64,000 nucleotides of DNA, from contig JAEKNX010000002.1 of the NCBI GenBank assembly GCA_016839055.1, positions 62,001 to 126,000 of the forward strand. Reading direction: 5' to 3'. Below the pieces are notes generated by a model. The model did no database searches and was not told where the DNA came from. It was given only the letters and a program-made list of their open reading frames with translations. Below are positions 6,885-15,364 of the stretch, piece after piece. Position numbers and translations under genes: made by a program. Within the stretch, counting starts at the first letter, position 1. Each line of letters begins with the position of its first letter. Source of the stretch: Spirochaetales bacterium (GTDB taxonomy: Bacteria > Spirochaetota > Spirochaetia > UBA9216).

Positions 6885-8117
6885 ATGAAAAGTGGGATAA
6901 AAACCTTAGTTTTGGTTCTTATGATTTTATTGATTAGTACCGCTTTATTCGCGGGCGGACAGAGTGAAGAGGGTGTCAAGCCTATTAAGCTTGGTGGTGT
7001 GTGGCCCCTGGCTGACATTACAGGAGAACAGGGAAGTAAATCCGCACAGCTCGCAGTTGATGAGATTAATGCAGCCGGAGGTCTTCTTGGACGTCCTGTA
7101 GAACTTATTGTTATTGACAGCGAATTTAAACCGGAGAAGGGCGCAGCAGCAATTGATCGTCTTGCGACCATCGAAAATGTAGATGTCTTCTTAGGCGGAA
7201 TGTCCAGTGGAGTTCATCTTGGACAGATTCCTACTTTGAAGAAATACAAAAAGGTAACTGTATGGACCGGAGCCGCTTCAGGAAGAGCTGAAGAAGCCAT
7301 GGGTCCCGACGCGGCCTGGTACTTTCACCTGCACCCATGGGATTACAATCAGGGTGCGAGCTATGTAGAAGGCTGGGAGGCTATAGGGGCAAAGTACCCT
7401 GACCTGGCCACTGCCAAATGGTTTATGGCATATGAAGAGGGTGCTTTCGGAACCGCGTCTTTCAACAACTGGGTAGAGCTTTGGGGTGATAACGGAATTG
7501 TTGAAGGCGAATCATTTACCAGTGCCGCTTTCGGCGGAGGTGATTACAGCGCAGTTCTCGAACATGCAAAAGAGGCGAATCCCGATATTTTCGTCTGGGC
7601 AGGCTATGCCGCTGATGCTCTTCCTATGATGGAACAGACAAAGGCCGTTGGTTTTGAACCGAAAACATACATAGGTTCTCCTCCGGGTTGGCCCAGTGAT
7701 TTTGGCGACTCTCCCCTTGCCGAGAATGTCATGTTTTACGGTATGTGGACTCCTGAAATGAATAAGATCAACAAGATAAGTAAGCATTACTATGATGCAT
7801 ATGTGAAAAAATATAAAGCTACTCCTGAAACATACTTTGCTCCTCTTGGTTATACAGCCGTCTATATTATTGCTGAAGCTATTAAGAGAGCCGGGACAGT
7901 TGAAACCGAAGCTCTTATTAAAGCTCTTGAGGCAACCGCTTATGAATCTCCCCTAGGTGAAACCATTACCTTCGGACCTTCCAACATCATTCAGCATCAG
8001 GGAATCAGAAGACAGAAGATAATTCAGTGGCAGAATGATAAACAGGAAATAATCTGGCCTTTTGAATACAAGACCTCTGATCCTGTGTATCCATTTCCTT
8101 CCTGGAATAAACGATAA
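6885..8117 (+). CDS. Liv-type ABC transporter substrate-binding protein
   Basis: 410 aa. An N-terminal signal peptide (about residues 1-23) ends in LFAGGQSEE, so the protein is exported. The mature part is a type I periplasmic binding fold of the branched-chain amino-acid/amide family: KLGGVWPLADITGEQGSK, then LAVDEINAAGGLLGRPVELI, then repeated alpha/beta units. These proteins deliver branched-chain amino acids, amides, urea or aromatic acids to a LivHMGF importer. The four importer genes follow, after a hairpin at 8171-8195 that may keep binding-protein mRNA more abundant. The regulatory link to thiolase and hydrolase genes argues against plain leucine uptake; an acyl or aromatic acid is possible (inference). 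AGGAGG lies 7 bases before the ATG. Confidence 0.92.
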   Translation: MKSGIKTLVLVLMILLISTALFAGGQSEEGVKPIKLGGVWPLADITGEQGSKSAQLAVDEINAAGGLLGRPVELIVIDSEFKPEKGAAAIDRLATIENVDVFLGGMSSGVHLGQIPTLKKYKKVTVWTGAASGRAEEAMGPDAAWYFHLHPWDYNQGASYVEGWEAIGAKYPDLATAKWFMAYEEGAFGTASFNNWVELWGDNGIVEGESFTSAAFGGGDYSAVLEHAKEANPDIFVWAGYAADALPMMEQTKAVGFEPKTYIGSPPGWPSDFGDSPLAENVMFYGMWTPEMNKINKISKHYYDAYVKKYKATPETYFAPLGYTAVYIIAEAIKRAGTVETEALIKALEATAYESPLGETITFGPSNIIQHQGIRRQKIIQWQNDKQEIIWPFEYKTSDPVYPFPSWNKR

Positions 8118-8170
8118 TCTTCTGAGAATCGTCCGGAAGATAGCCTGATTAAATTAAATTAAACAACTTG

Positions 8171-8198
8171 CAGCCGGGTTCTAAAAGCCCGGCTGTTT
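8171..8198 (+). terminator. Intra-operon hairpin after the binding-protein gene
   Basis: CAGCCGGG (8171-8178) and CCCGGCTG (8188-8195) form an 8-bp GC stem followed by TTTAA. Such partial terminators between a binding protein and its permease usually lower downstream expression or stabilise the upstream message. Confidence 0.6.
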
Positions 8199-8215
8199 AA
8201 AATGGAGAAATAAAT

Positions 8216-9148
8216 ATGGCGGAGAGAATTTTAAAACGTCCTCTGTATATCATTGTCGGTCTGCTCAGTGCAGCTGTCATTGTTCTATTACTGTTCTGGA
8301 AACCGACAGTGGTGGTCTATGGTGTTCAGAGAGCGGGTCTTTATGCGGGCATCGCCCTGCCTATGGCTCTGATACTTGGGATTGTGCATATTGTAAATTT
8401 GGCCCACGGCGAGTTCATGATAACAGCGGCTTACATCACATATTTTTTATGCAACTCTTTCGGTATGAGCCCGTTTGCGGCCCTGGTGCCTGTAGTTATT
8501 GTGATGTTTTTACTTGGCATGCTGATATTCAAGTTTACCATTAAGCATACCCTGAAGGCGCCTGAGCTTAATCAGCTTATTCTTACTTTTGGACTAGCAA
8601 TGGTGTTGACACAGGGTCTTAACCTGATTGCGACTTCCCAACCACGAAAAATATCACTTGATTTTGTTACATCTTCCGCCACCGTGGGAGAAACAACCTT
8701 CGGTACCTATGGTTTTATATATGATCTTGCTGCCGTATTGATCCTGGCAGGACTGCTTTTTTTTCTGAGAAAAACAAAGTTCGGAAAAGCGGCGGTGGCT
8801 GTGGGGCAGAACCCGAGAGGGGCGAGAATAATCGGAATAGATGTAAATAAGATCTATATCCTTGTTTTCAGCCTGGCTATCGCCTTAACCGGAATAATGG
8901 GAGTTTTATTTCTGACAAGTCAATCCATCTTCCCCCTGGCCGGAGGCTCTTATACTATGAAGTCATTCTGTCTTGTTGCCATGGCCGGAATGGGAAGCCT
9001 TCCGGGAATTGTCTTTGCAAGTATTGGTCTGGGAATTGCTGAAAGTTTTATTATGTCCTTTCAGGGATATGGTGGATGGTCGAATATTGTTTTCTTTGCC
9101 CTCATTATAATTGTCATTTTAATTAAGTCATTTAAGGGGAAACGATAA
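8216..9148 (+). CDS. livH: Liv-type ABC transporter permease (LivH)
   Basis: 310 aa, about eight hydrophobic segments. The LivH signature GIALPMALILGIVHIVNLAHGEFMI (about residues 45-65) and the coupling-helix region GQNPRGARIIGIDVNKIYI are present, as is the conserved AMAGMGSLPGIVFA near residue 255. It is an inner-membrane subunit that forms the translocation path with LivM. GGAGAA precedes the ATG, and the stop overlaps the LivM start by one base. Confidence 0.92.
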   Translation: MAERILKRPLYIIVGLLSAAVIVLLLFWKPTVVVYGVQRAGLYAGIALPMALILGIVHIVNLAHGEFMITAAYITYFLCNSFGMSPFAALVPVVIVMFLLGMLIFKFTIKHTLKAPELNQLILTFGLAMVLTQGLNLIATSQPRKISLDFVTSSATVGETTFGTYGFIYDLAAVLILAGLLFFLRKTKFGKAAVAVGQNPRGARIIGIDVNKIYILVFSLAIALTGIMGVLFLTSQSIFPLAGGSYTMKSFCLVAMAGMGSLPGIVFASIGLGIAESFIMSFQGYGGWSNIVFFALIIIVILIKSFKGKR

Positions 9149-10077
9149 TGATTAAGTATTGGAAATATATACTAATAGCAATAATTCTGCTTCTGGGAGT
9201 CTTGTTTCCCTTCTACGCCGGAGCATATCAGCAGTCTATCGCGCGGACGGTTTTAATCTATCTTGTTCTTGCCATAAGCTGGGACATGCTCCTCCGCTCG
9301 GGCCAATTGTCTTTCGGTATGGCGGGCCTTTTCGGTATCGGTTCATATGCTTCGGTTCTGCTGCTGCTTCGTTTGGGTGCCAGCCCCATGTTGTCGATTC
9401 TCGGAGCGGGATTGGTTGCTTTTGTAGTGGCAGCCTTACTCGGGATTCTTGTCCTCCGGCTTCGGGCAATGTATTTTGCGATAACTACCCTTGCAATCGG
9501 TGAGATATTCAGAATCATCATCAGGAACTGGTCAAGTTTTACCGGCGGCCCGGAGGGAGCAATTCTTCCGAACATTATATTTGACGGGGATCCGGTGTTA
9601 TCATACTGGCTTGTTTTAGGTCTTGCTCTGCTTGCAATTGTTTTATCTGTTATTTTTCAAAAAACAAGAATATATTTCGCTCTTACTGCAATAAGAAACA
9701 ATGAGGTCGTCGCAAAATCAAGCGGAATTAATATCTTTAAATATCTTGTAATAGTTTTTGCTATTACATCAGCCCTGCAGGGAATGGCCGGAGGTGTTTT
9801 TGCCCAGACCTACGGATTCGTTACGCCGGAGAGCAGCTTCAGCGCTGATTATATTCTTCTGCCCATAGCAATGGCCTTACTCGGTGGTATCTACGGAACC
9901 CTTGGACCCATAATTGGTACTGTGCTGCTAGGCGTACTGGCGGAATATCTGAAATTATACATTCCATATGGTCATCTCATTGTGTATGGAATAATAATTA
10001 TCTGTATCATTATGTTTATGCCTCAGGGAATTGTCGGGGTAGTGAGATCTAAAATAATAAGGAGGGAGGTGGGATGA
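9148..10077 (+). CDS. livM: Liv-type ABC transporter permease (LivM)
   Basis: 309 aa with about eight to ten TM segments. LivM hallmarks are SGQLSFGMAGLFGIGSYAS near residue 50, FRIIIRNWSSFTGGPEGA near 115, and the coupling region ALTAIRNNEVVAKSSGINIFKYL near 185. It pairs with LivH in the inner membrane. It starts at the A of the LivH stop (TAATG) and overlaps livG by 4 bases, indicating translational coupling. Confidence 0.92.
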   Translation: MIKYWKYILIAIILLLGVLFPFYAGAYQQSIARTVLIYLVLAISWDMLLRSGQLSFGMAGLFGIGSYASVLLLLRLGASPMLSILGAGLVAFVVAALLGILVLRLRAMYFAITTLAIGEIFRIIIRNWSSFTGGPEGAILPNIIFDGDPVLSYWLVLGLALLAIVLSVIFQKTRIYFALTAIRNNEVVAKSSGINIFKYLVIVFAITSALQGMAGGVFAQTYGFVTPESSFSADYILLPIAMALLGGIYGTLGPIIGTVLLGVLAEYLKLYIPYGHLIVYGIIIICIIMFMPQGIVGVVRSKIIRREVG

Positions 10078-10793
10078 GCAAACTAGTAGTTAAATCTTTA
10101 ACAAGAAGATTCGGCGGTCTTGTAGCCGTTGATAATCTGGATTTTGAACTTGGTAATGGCGAAATAGTTGGAATAATCGGTCCTAACGGAGCCGGTAAAA
10201 CCACCCTCATCAACCTGATATCGGGAATATGTATGCCGACGAGCGGCAGTATTCTTTTTGATGATAAGGATATTACCCTTACTCCTGCCCATATAAGAAG
10301 CAGAATGGGAATCGGCAGAACATTCCAGCTAATACATCCCCTTGAAAATTTATCCCTTATTGAAAACATAATGACCGGATTTCTTTTCAGCCAGGGAGAA
10401 AATAAAAAGAAAGCCAGGCTTCGTGCCGAAGACCTATGCGCTCTCATGAATCTCACCGATACCGGCCGTGAGATATCCCAGCTGAATATTCTTGAGATGA
10501 AGAAGATGGAGATTGCCCACGCACTTGCTACCGGTCCCAGCATACTTTTTCTTGACGAGGTAATGGCCGGCCTTAATTCCGATGAGACAAAGGAAATAAT
10601 TAAGATAGCAAAGAAAATTGCTTCCAGCCACAATATGGCCATCGGGGTTGTTGAGCATGTCATGGGAGTAATCAAGGAGCTTACTGAGAGAGTTATCGTC
10701 CTGGATTCAGGTAAGCTGATCGCCAAAGGCGTCTACGAAGAAGTATCCAAAGACCCGAAGGTTATAACGGCTTACCTTGGAGGAGCAGCATAG
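10074..10793 (+). CDS. livG: Liv-type ABC transporter ATPase (LivG)
   Basis: 239 aa. Walker A GPNGAGKTT (near residue 38), Q-loop region FQLIHPLENLSLIENI, Walker B ILFLDEVMAGL and H-loop GVVEHVM are clear. The ABC signature normally LSGGQ/LSYGQ is replaced by LNILEMKKMEIAHAL, a degenerate form also met in some other LivG proteins. AGGAGG lies before the ATG, inside the end of livM. It couples ATP hydrolysis to transport with LivF on the cytoplasmic side. Confidence 0.92.
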   Translation: MSKLVVKSLTRRFGGLVAVDNLDFELGNGEIVGIIGPNGAGKTTLINLISGICMPTSGSILFDDKDITLTPAHIRSRMGIGRTFQLIHPLENLSLIENIMTGFLFSQGENKKKARLRAEDLCALMNLTDTGREISQLNILEMKKMEIAHALATGPSILFLDEVMAGLNSDETKEIIKIAKKIASSHNMAIGVVEHVMGVIKELTERVIVLDSGKLIAKGVYEEVSKDPKVITAYLGGAA

Positions 10794-11495
10794 ATGTTAG
10801 AGATAAATGGAATAGACTGCTATTACGGTAAATTGCATGTCCTTAGAAATCTCTCTTTTAAAATTGGAGATGAAGCTGTGGGTCTGTTCGGTCCTAACGG
10901 CGCGGGAAAAACTACTTTGATAAATGCAATAATAAGCCTGATTAAACCAGCTGCGGGAGATATTATTTTTGACGGCGAGAATATCACTACCAGCGAGACT
11001 CACACAATAGCAAAAAAAGGGATTGCGCTGGTTCCTCAGGAAAGGGAACTTTTTCCGGAGATGACGGTTTATGAAAACCTTGAGCTTGGGGCGGCATTCA
11101 TTCCCCATGTTAAAAACAGGACTGCTGAAAGACTTGAGTTTGTGTATAATTTTTTTCCTGTATTAAAAGAACGGGAAAAACAGCATGCAGGAACCATGAG
11201 CGGTGGGCAGCAGAGAATGCTTGCCATAGGACGGGCTCTTATGGCCGATCCTAAGCTGCTGATTCTTGATGAACCCTCCCTGGGGCTTCAGCCCTCCATC
11301 GTGTCGGAACTTTTTGAAAAACTTGCAGAGATGAAAAAGCATATTTCCGTTCTTGTAACCGAGCAGAATGTAAGGGAAAGTCTTAAATCCGTTGACCGTG
11401 GTTATGTTCTTGAAAATGGTGAAATAGCTTTAGAAGATACCGCCGAAAATCTGAAGAGCAATCCTCATGTTATCAAGGCTTATCTTGGAATTTAG
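10794..11495 (+). CDS. livF: Liv-type ABC transporter ATPase (LivF)
   Basis: 233 aa. Walker A GPNGAGKTT (near residue 36), a canonical signature MSGGQQRMLAIGRAL, Walker B LLILDEPSLGL and switch region VLVTEQN are present. It starts directly after the livG stop. In this LivG/LivF pair only LivF has a canonical signature, so the two ATP sites may be unequal. Last gene of the operon; a terminator follows at 11518. Confidence 0.92.
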   Translation: MLEINGIDCYYGKLHVLRNLSFKIGDEAVGLFGPNGAGKTTLINAIISLIKPAAGDIIFDGENITTSETHTIAKKGIALVPQERELFPEMTVYENLELGAAFIPHVKNRTAERLEFVYNFFPVLKEREKQHAGTMSGGQQRMLAIGRALMADPKLLILDEPSLGLQPSIVSELFEKLAEMKKHISVLVTEQNVRESLKSVDRGYVLENGEIALEDTAENLKSNPHVIKAYLGI

Positions 11496-11517
11496 AATAT
11501 CTTTTTCAGCATAATAG

Positions 11518-11554
11518 AGAAGGGCTGCTCCGGTATCGGTACAGCCCTTCTTTT
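11518..11554 (+). terminator. Rho-independent terminator of the Liv operon
   Basis: AGAAGGGCTG (11518-11527) pairs perfectly with CAGCCCTTCT (11542-11551) around a 14-base loop. The stem ends in a T run on the plus strand. Confidence 0.8.
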
Positions 11555-11633
11555 CATGAGACCTCTGATATTTTGATTCTGGTCATAAATATTGATTGAA
11601 TTCTCCATGCTTAGACCAGAGGCAAAAAAATAT

Positions 11634-12707
11634 TTAGCGTCTATCCTTATAATATATCTTAATCTGTTTTGCTATGCCTTTCCACTTCTTTGCTTCCAAT
11701 CCGGCGGCGCCTTCATCCTGTTTCATCTTTAGATAATTTAGTTCCTTCATTTGCTCAAGGTAGCTCTCGTATCTTCGGCTGTCAAGTTCTCCCGATACCA
11801 TCGCCTCCTGCACCGCGCAGCCGGGTTCGCCCTGGTGGGAACAGTCATTGAATCGGCAGTTTTCGGCAAAAGTAGTGATGTCACTGAAGGTCTCGCCGGC
11901 ACTATCTATATCGGCCCATAACTGCAGCTCCCTGAGGCCCGGGCTGTCGATAAGCATTACCCCCGAGTCGAGCCTGAAAAGCTCCCTGTGAGTCGTTGTA
12001 TGCCGTCCCCTTAGGTCGGCTTCACGTTGTGCACCTGTTTTCAGGTTGAGTCCGCCAGACATGGCATTTATCAGAGTGGATTTGCCGACCCCCGAAGGGC
12101 CTGCAAGCGCTATTGTTTGCCCCGGAACTGATGCTGCCTCGAGCTCTTTAAGCCCTTCTCCAGTAGCCGCGCTCACCAGGTGAATAGCCACCCCAGGCGC
12201 GGCGGTTTCGGCTCTCAGAACCGCGGATGCCCGCTCTTCCTCGCTGCATAGATCGGCTTTGTTTAGAAGAACTACCGGCACAGCTCCGCTATTCCACGCC
12301 AGCGTGAGATAGCGCTCGAGGCCGCCTTCGGTGAAATTCCGTCCTCCGTTTATCCCGAAAACTAGAAAGATCACGTCTACATTGGCCGCTATTATCTGTT
12401 CGTCGGTCCGGCTGCCGGCGCTTTTTCTTGAGAAGCTGCTCTTCCGGCTGAAAAGCCAATCTATTATTGCATGGCTGCCGTCTTCTGCATGGAATGCCGC
12501 CCAGTCCCCAACCGCGGGATAGTCTGAACGCTGGGCCGCCTTATAGCGGAAAGCGCCGGTGACCTCGGCTGTCAGAATATCCTCCCCCGAAGCTAAAAGA
12601 TATTGTCCGCGGTTTTCCCTGATTACCCGTCCAAGGGATAATCCTTCGGCATCAGCTCGTGTTCTTTCTTCGATCGAAGGGAGTGATCCCCATTTTTCAT
12701 TATTCAT
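11634..12707 (-). CDS. rsgA: Ribosome small subunit-dependent GTPase RsgA
   Basis: 357 aa. An N-terminal OB-fold is followed by a circularly permuted GTPase domain: G4 NKADL comes before G1 GPSGVGKSTLINAM (about residue 204) and G3 DSPG, the order that defines RsgA/YjeQ. The C-terminal zinc region has CRFNDCSHQGEPGC. RsgA binds the 30S subunit late in assembly and checks the decoding centre. The start overlaps the end of the RNHCP gene by 4 bases (ATGA), so the two are translationally coupled. Confidence 0.95.
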   Translation of the reverse strand: MNNEKWGSLPSIEERTRADAEGLSLGRVIRENRGQYLLASGEDILTAEVTGAFRYKAAQRSDYPAVGDWAAFHAEDGSHAIIDWLFSRKSSFSRKSAGSRTDEQIIAANVDVIFLVFGINGGRNFTEGGLERYLTLAWNSGAVPVVLLNKADLCSEEERASAVLRAETAAPGVAIHLVSAATGEGLKELEAASVPGQTIALAGPSGVGKSTLINAMSGGLNLKTGAQREADLRGRHTTTHRELFRLDSGVMLIDSPGLRELQLWADIDSAGETFSDITTFAENCRFNDCSHQGEPGCAVQEAMVSGELDSRRYESYLEQMKELNYLKMKQDEGAAGLEAKKWKGIAKQIKIYYKDRR

Positions 12708-13075
12708 CCAATTTTCTCCAGTGTTTTTTGTGCCGGAAAGGGCAGCATCGTCAGTGGTTTAGCCGCCATTGAAAAAAGGAGAAGCTCGTTATCGTCTCCT
12801 GCTATCCGGTTTGTCCTTATGAATCCGCAGTTTATGCAGCGGTGAATTACTGCCCATTCTCCGGATGGTTTAACCCATACTGAGATGGGTTCCATCTCCC
12901 CCCTGCATCCGCAGCGGCGATCACCGGTTCTGAGGTCGACATGAAGACTCCAGAGGCAGAAGGGGCAGTGGTTCCGCTGATGTCCGCCTGCTTCCACGGG
13001 TACTACGGTACTCCCGCAATGCCGACAGATGAATGACTGCTGAGATGTTATTTTCGTATGTCTGTATCTGGACAT
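12704..13075 (-). CDS. RNHCP domain protein
   Basis: 123 aa. The family-defining motif RNHCPFC (about residues 34-40) lies within a protein with four Cys pairs: CRHC, CPFC, CGC and CINC. It is probably a zinc-ribbon protein, cytoplasmic. The RNHCP family has no established biochemical role. Coupling to rsgA by a 4-base overlap suggests a link to ribosomes or RNA, which is inference. The coding strand is preceded by a 13-codon micro-ORF at 13248-13207. Confidence 0.9.
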   Translation of the reverse strand: MSRYRHTKITSQQSFICRHCGSTVVPVEAGGHQRNHCPFCLWSLHVDLRTGDRRCGCRGEMEPISVWVKPSGEWAVIHRCINCGFIRTNRIAGDDNELLLFSMAAKPLTMLPFPAQKTLEKIG

Positions 13076-13206
13076 GATAATTCCTTTACCTGTTGTATTA
13101 CTGAGGTGGCGGAATAGATGTCCTGTTCGATAAAAAATTCAGTGAGATTTTCTGAGGGAAAAGACTGGATTATTGAAAATTAAAATTTTAAATTTCTATG
13201 TCCGGC

Positions 13207-13248
13207 CTATTCCTGAACAGGAACATCCCATACCACAAAATTCAACAT
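13207..13248 (-). CDS. Possible 13-aa leader peptide upstream of RNHCP-rsgA
   Basis: MLNFVVWDVPVQE with a perfect AAGGAGG seven bases before the ATG. It lies about 130 bases upstream of the RNHCP gene on the same strand. The end of the micro-ORF overlaps a palindrome TTCCTGAACAGGAA (13210-13223). It may be a leader peptide or a chance SD; I see no attenuator hairpin downstream. Otherwise the 317-base gap (13076-13392) holds only AT-rich promoter-like sequence for the divergent phosphofructokinase gene. Confidence 0.25.
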   Translation of the reverse strand: MLNFVVWDVPVQE

Positions 13249-13392
13249 AAAAGCCTCCTTAAATTGCTTAGGTATTAAAAACATATCCTGAAAAATGAAT
13301 TTTGACAAGCTAAACTTTCAAAAATTTCGGATAAGATTGATTCATGTGGCAATCAGAAGTAATATTAACCCAATAGAAAATGGAGACAAATA

Positions 13393-14679
13393 ATGAAGAA
13401 AAATGTCATAGTCGCTCAATCCGGAGGACCCTCCCCGGTAATAAACTCATCCCTTCTTGGGATTATCGAGGCATGCAGATCCCGGCCTGATGTCTTTGGC
13501 CGCATTTTTGCCGCCTGGCATGGAGTCGAGGGGATTCTTAAAGAGGAGCTTCTCGACATCGATGCCGAGGATGATTATGAGATCTCTCTTCTAAAACACA
13601 CACCGGCCTCGGGCGCTATAGGAACCTGCCGCTATAAGCTGAATGACAGCAATGCCGAAGACTTTGAGCGTATAATAGATGTCTGCCGTGCCCAGGATGT
13701 AGGTTGGTTCTTTTATATCGGCGGAAACGATTCGATGGATACTGCGTCAAAGGTAGCCCGTCTTGCGAAAATGCGCGGTTTTGAGCTAATAGCCGCCGGA
13801 GTTCCAAAGACAATCGATAATGACATTGGTGATGATGGCTTTACTATTATCGATCATACCCCCGGCTACGGTAGTGCTGCCCGCTATTGGAGCCATATTA
13901 TTCAGGAGGCCGGAGAGGAGAACCGCGCCATTGGAGTATCGGAACCTGTTGCCGTATTTCAGGCGATGGGAAGAACCAGCGGCTACATTCCGGCCTCAGC
14001 CCGCCTTGCCGACCCGAACAGGGAGATGCCGCTTCAGCTCTATCTTGCCGAAACCGAGCACAATCTCGAGTCACTCGCGGATAATGTTAACCGGATGCTG
14101 CTGCAGCGCGGTCGGTGCATAGTTGTTGCGAGTGAAGGCTTTAATGTCGGAACCCTCGGTGAGGCTCGTGACGGTTTCGGACACATAGAATACGGGGCCA
14201 GCGAGTCGACTGTTGCTCAGAAGATAGTTAACCACCTGAACAGTGTCGGCCTGAAGGCAAGAGGGCAGGCGACAGGCCAGGTTCCTGGAATACTTCAGCG
14301 AAGCACCAGTTTACTGGCGTCAACCGTCGACATAGAGGAAGCATATCAGGTCGGCCGAAAAGCCGTCGAGGTAGCGGTCGAGGACGGTTCAGGCTGGATG
14401 TCAACAATTCTGCGAGATCGGAGCGTATCGGAATACAGGGTATACTATGATAAGGTTGAGCTTGAAAAGGCCGCGAATGTTGCAAGGCAGCTGCCCAAGA
14501 GCTGGATAAGCGAAGACGGACTGGACGTGACCGATGACTTTATCGACTACGCTCTTCCTCTGATTGGAAACGGGCCGCCGAAAATCCCGTATGAGGACGG
14601 ACTGATGCGTTTTACGCGTTTTAAGAGGGTGTTTAAAGAGAAGAAGGCCCCGGACTACATTCCGGTTAACATGAGGTGA
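13393..14679 (+). CDS. pfp: Pyrophosphate-dependent 6-phosphofructokinase
   Basis: 428 aa. N-terminal AQSGGPSPVINSS and GIEGI-like GVEGI blocks are typical of phosphofructokinases. The phosphoryl-donor site reads FYIGGNDSMDT (near residue 115), where ATP enzymes have GGDGS, and the catalytic segment is PKTIDNDI, where ATP enzymes have PGTIDND. Asp in place of Gly and Lys in place of Gly are the features of the PPi-using group. It interconverts fructose 6-phosphate and fructose 1,6-bisphosphate with PPi and phosphate, reversibly. The PPi type is common in spirochaetes. GGAG precedes the ATG. Its 3' end overlaps the convergent gene at 14666 by 14 bases. Confidence 0.92.
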   Translation: MKKNVIVAQSGGPSPVINSSLLGIIEACRSRPDVFGRIFAAWHGVEGILKEELLDIDAEDDYEISLLKHTPASGAIGTCRYKLNDSNAEDFERIIDVCRAQDVGWFFYIGGNDSMDTASKVARLAKMRGFELIAAGVPKTIDNDIGDDGFTIIDHTPGYGSAARYWSHIIQEAGEENRAIGVSEPVAVFQAMGRTSGYIPASARLADPNREMPLQLYLAETEHNLESLADNVNRMLLQRGRCIVVASEGFNVGTLGEARDGFGHIEYGASESTVAQKIVNHLNSVGLKARGQATGQVPGILQRSTSLLASTVDIEEAYQVGRKAVEVAVEDGSGWMSTILRDRSVSEYRVYYDKVELEKAANVARQLPKSWISEDGLDVTDDFIDYALPLIGNGPPKIPYEDGLMRFTRFKRVFKEKKAPDYIPVNMR

Positions 14680-15364
14680 AAAGCAGGCGGTTACCTTCTT
14701 TTCCTGTTATTTCAATCAGCTCTAGTTTTCGAAGCAGATAAGTTATCTGTCCCGCCAGACGGACCTTGCCGCGTTTATTGATTCCGGTGAGCCCGGTCGC
14801 AACCTCTTTATTATCGAAGGAGGAACCTATACCCGCGGGCAGGAGGGTCAGATAATCGGAAATCCGGCTGAAGTGCCGAATCTCTTCCACCTCAAGGAGG
14901 ACTCTGTCCTCGATTGAAACTCCCTTTCTTCTCCAGCTTCCGTTTCCATCATCGCGCCGGACTTCCTCCTGTTTTACGAGAAGGATTTCAACCGAGAGGT
15001 TCGGGTGGGGAAGAAGCTCTGCGAGATAAAGAAGTTCCGCGGCGGCTGACGACAGACTGCCTTTTTTCGGAGATCTTCGTCGTGACCTGAGCGTATGTCC
15101 GTCTTCATTATATGTGGAAATCATTGTCTCGGCCGCTATCGGGTAAACTAGGAGCACTCTATGTTCGGTAAGCAGACAGGCCAGCTTGTTCCTCATCGCG
15201 GAAAAATTTCCGGTCTGAATTTCAACCAGTTCATCAGGACGCACAATATCAATTACATAACCTGATACCTTTGCTTCCATAATTGAACCCTTGGTACAGT
15301 ATAGTTCTTTCAACTGGCGGTGAAGGCTCTTCTCGTTAAGGCCTCCTATGATCGGGGAAGTCAT
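14666..15364 (-). CDS. Conserved hypothetical protein with nuclease-like N-terminal motif
   Basis: 232 aa, not recognised with certainty. The N-terminal part has LNEKSLHRQLKELY, then YVIDIVRPDELVEIQTGNF (about residues 37-55). The spacing of Asp and the ExQ pattern, followed by a Lys-containing helix, recalls PD-(D/E)XK-type nuclease folds of the ExQ subtype. The middle is rich in Arg/Lys (RSRRRSPKKG). The C-terminal part (YLTLLPAGIGSSFDNKEVAT) looks like a winged helix. No signal or TM. The start overlaps the GNAT gene end by 4 bases, so the two are co-translated. A DNA/RNA-binding role is inference. Confidence 0.6.
   Translation of the reverse strand: MTSPIIGGLNEKSLHRQLKELYCTKGSIMEAKVSGYVIDIVRPDELVEIQTGNFSAMRNKLACLLTEHRVLLVYPIAAETMISTYNEDGHTLRSRRRSPKKGSLSSAAAELLYLAELLPHPNLSVEILLVKQEEVRRDDGNGSWRRKGVSIEDRVLLEVEEIRHFSRISDYLTLLPAGIGSSFDNKEVATGLTGINKRGKVRLAGQITYLLRKLELIEITGKEGNRLLFTSC

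Noticed and set aside
10049-10726. Long open frame (225 codons) on the minus strand inside livG
   Set aside because: It lies opposite livG, has no RBS, and its product is low-complexity Ser/Ile/Leu-rich; it is a shadow of the real gene.
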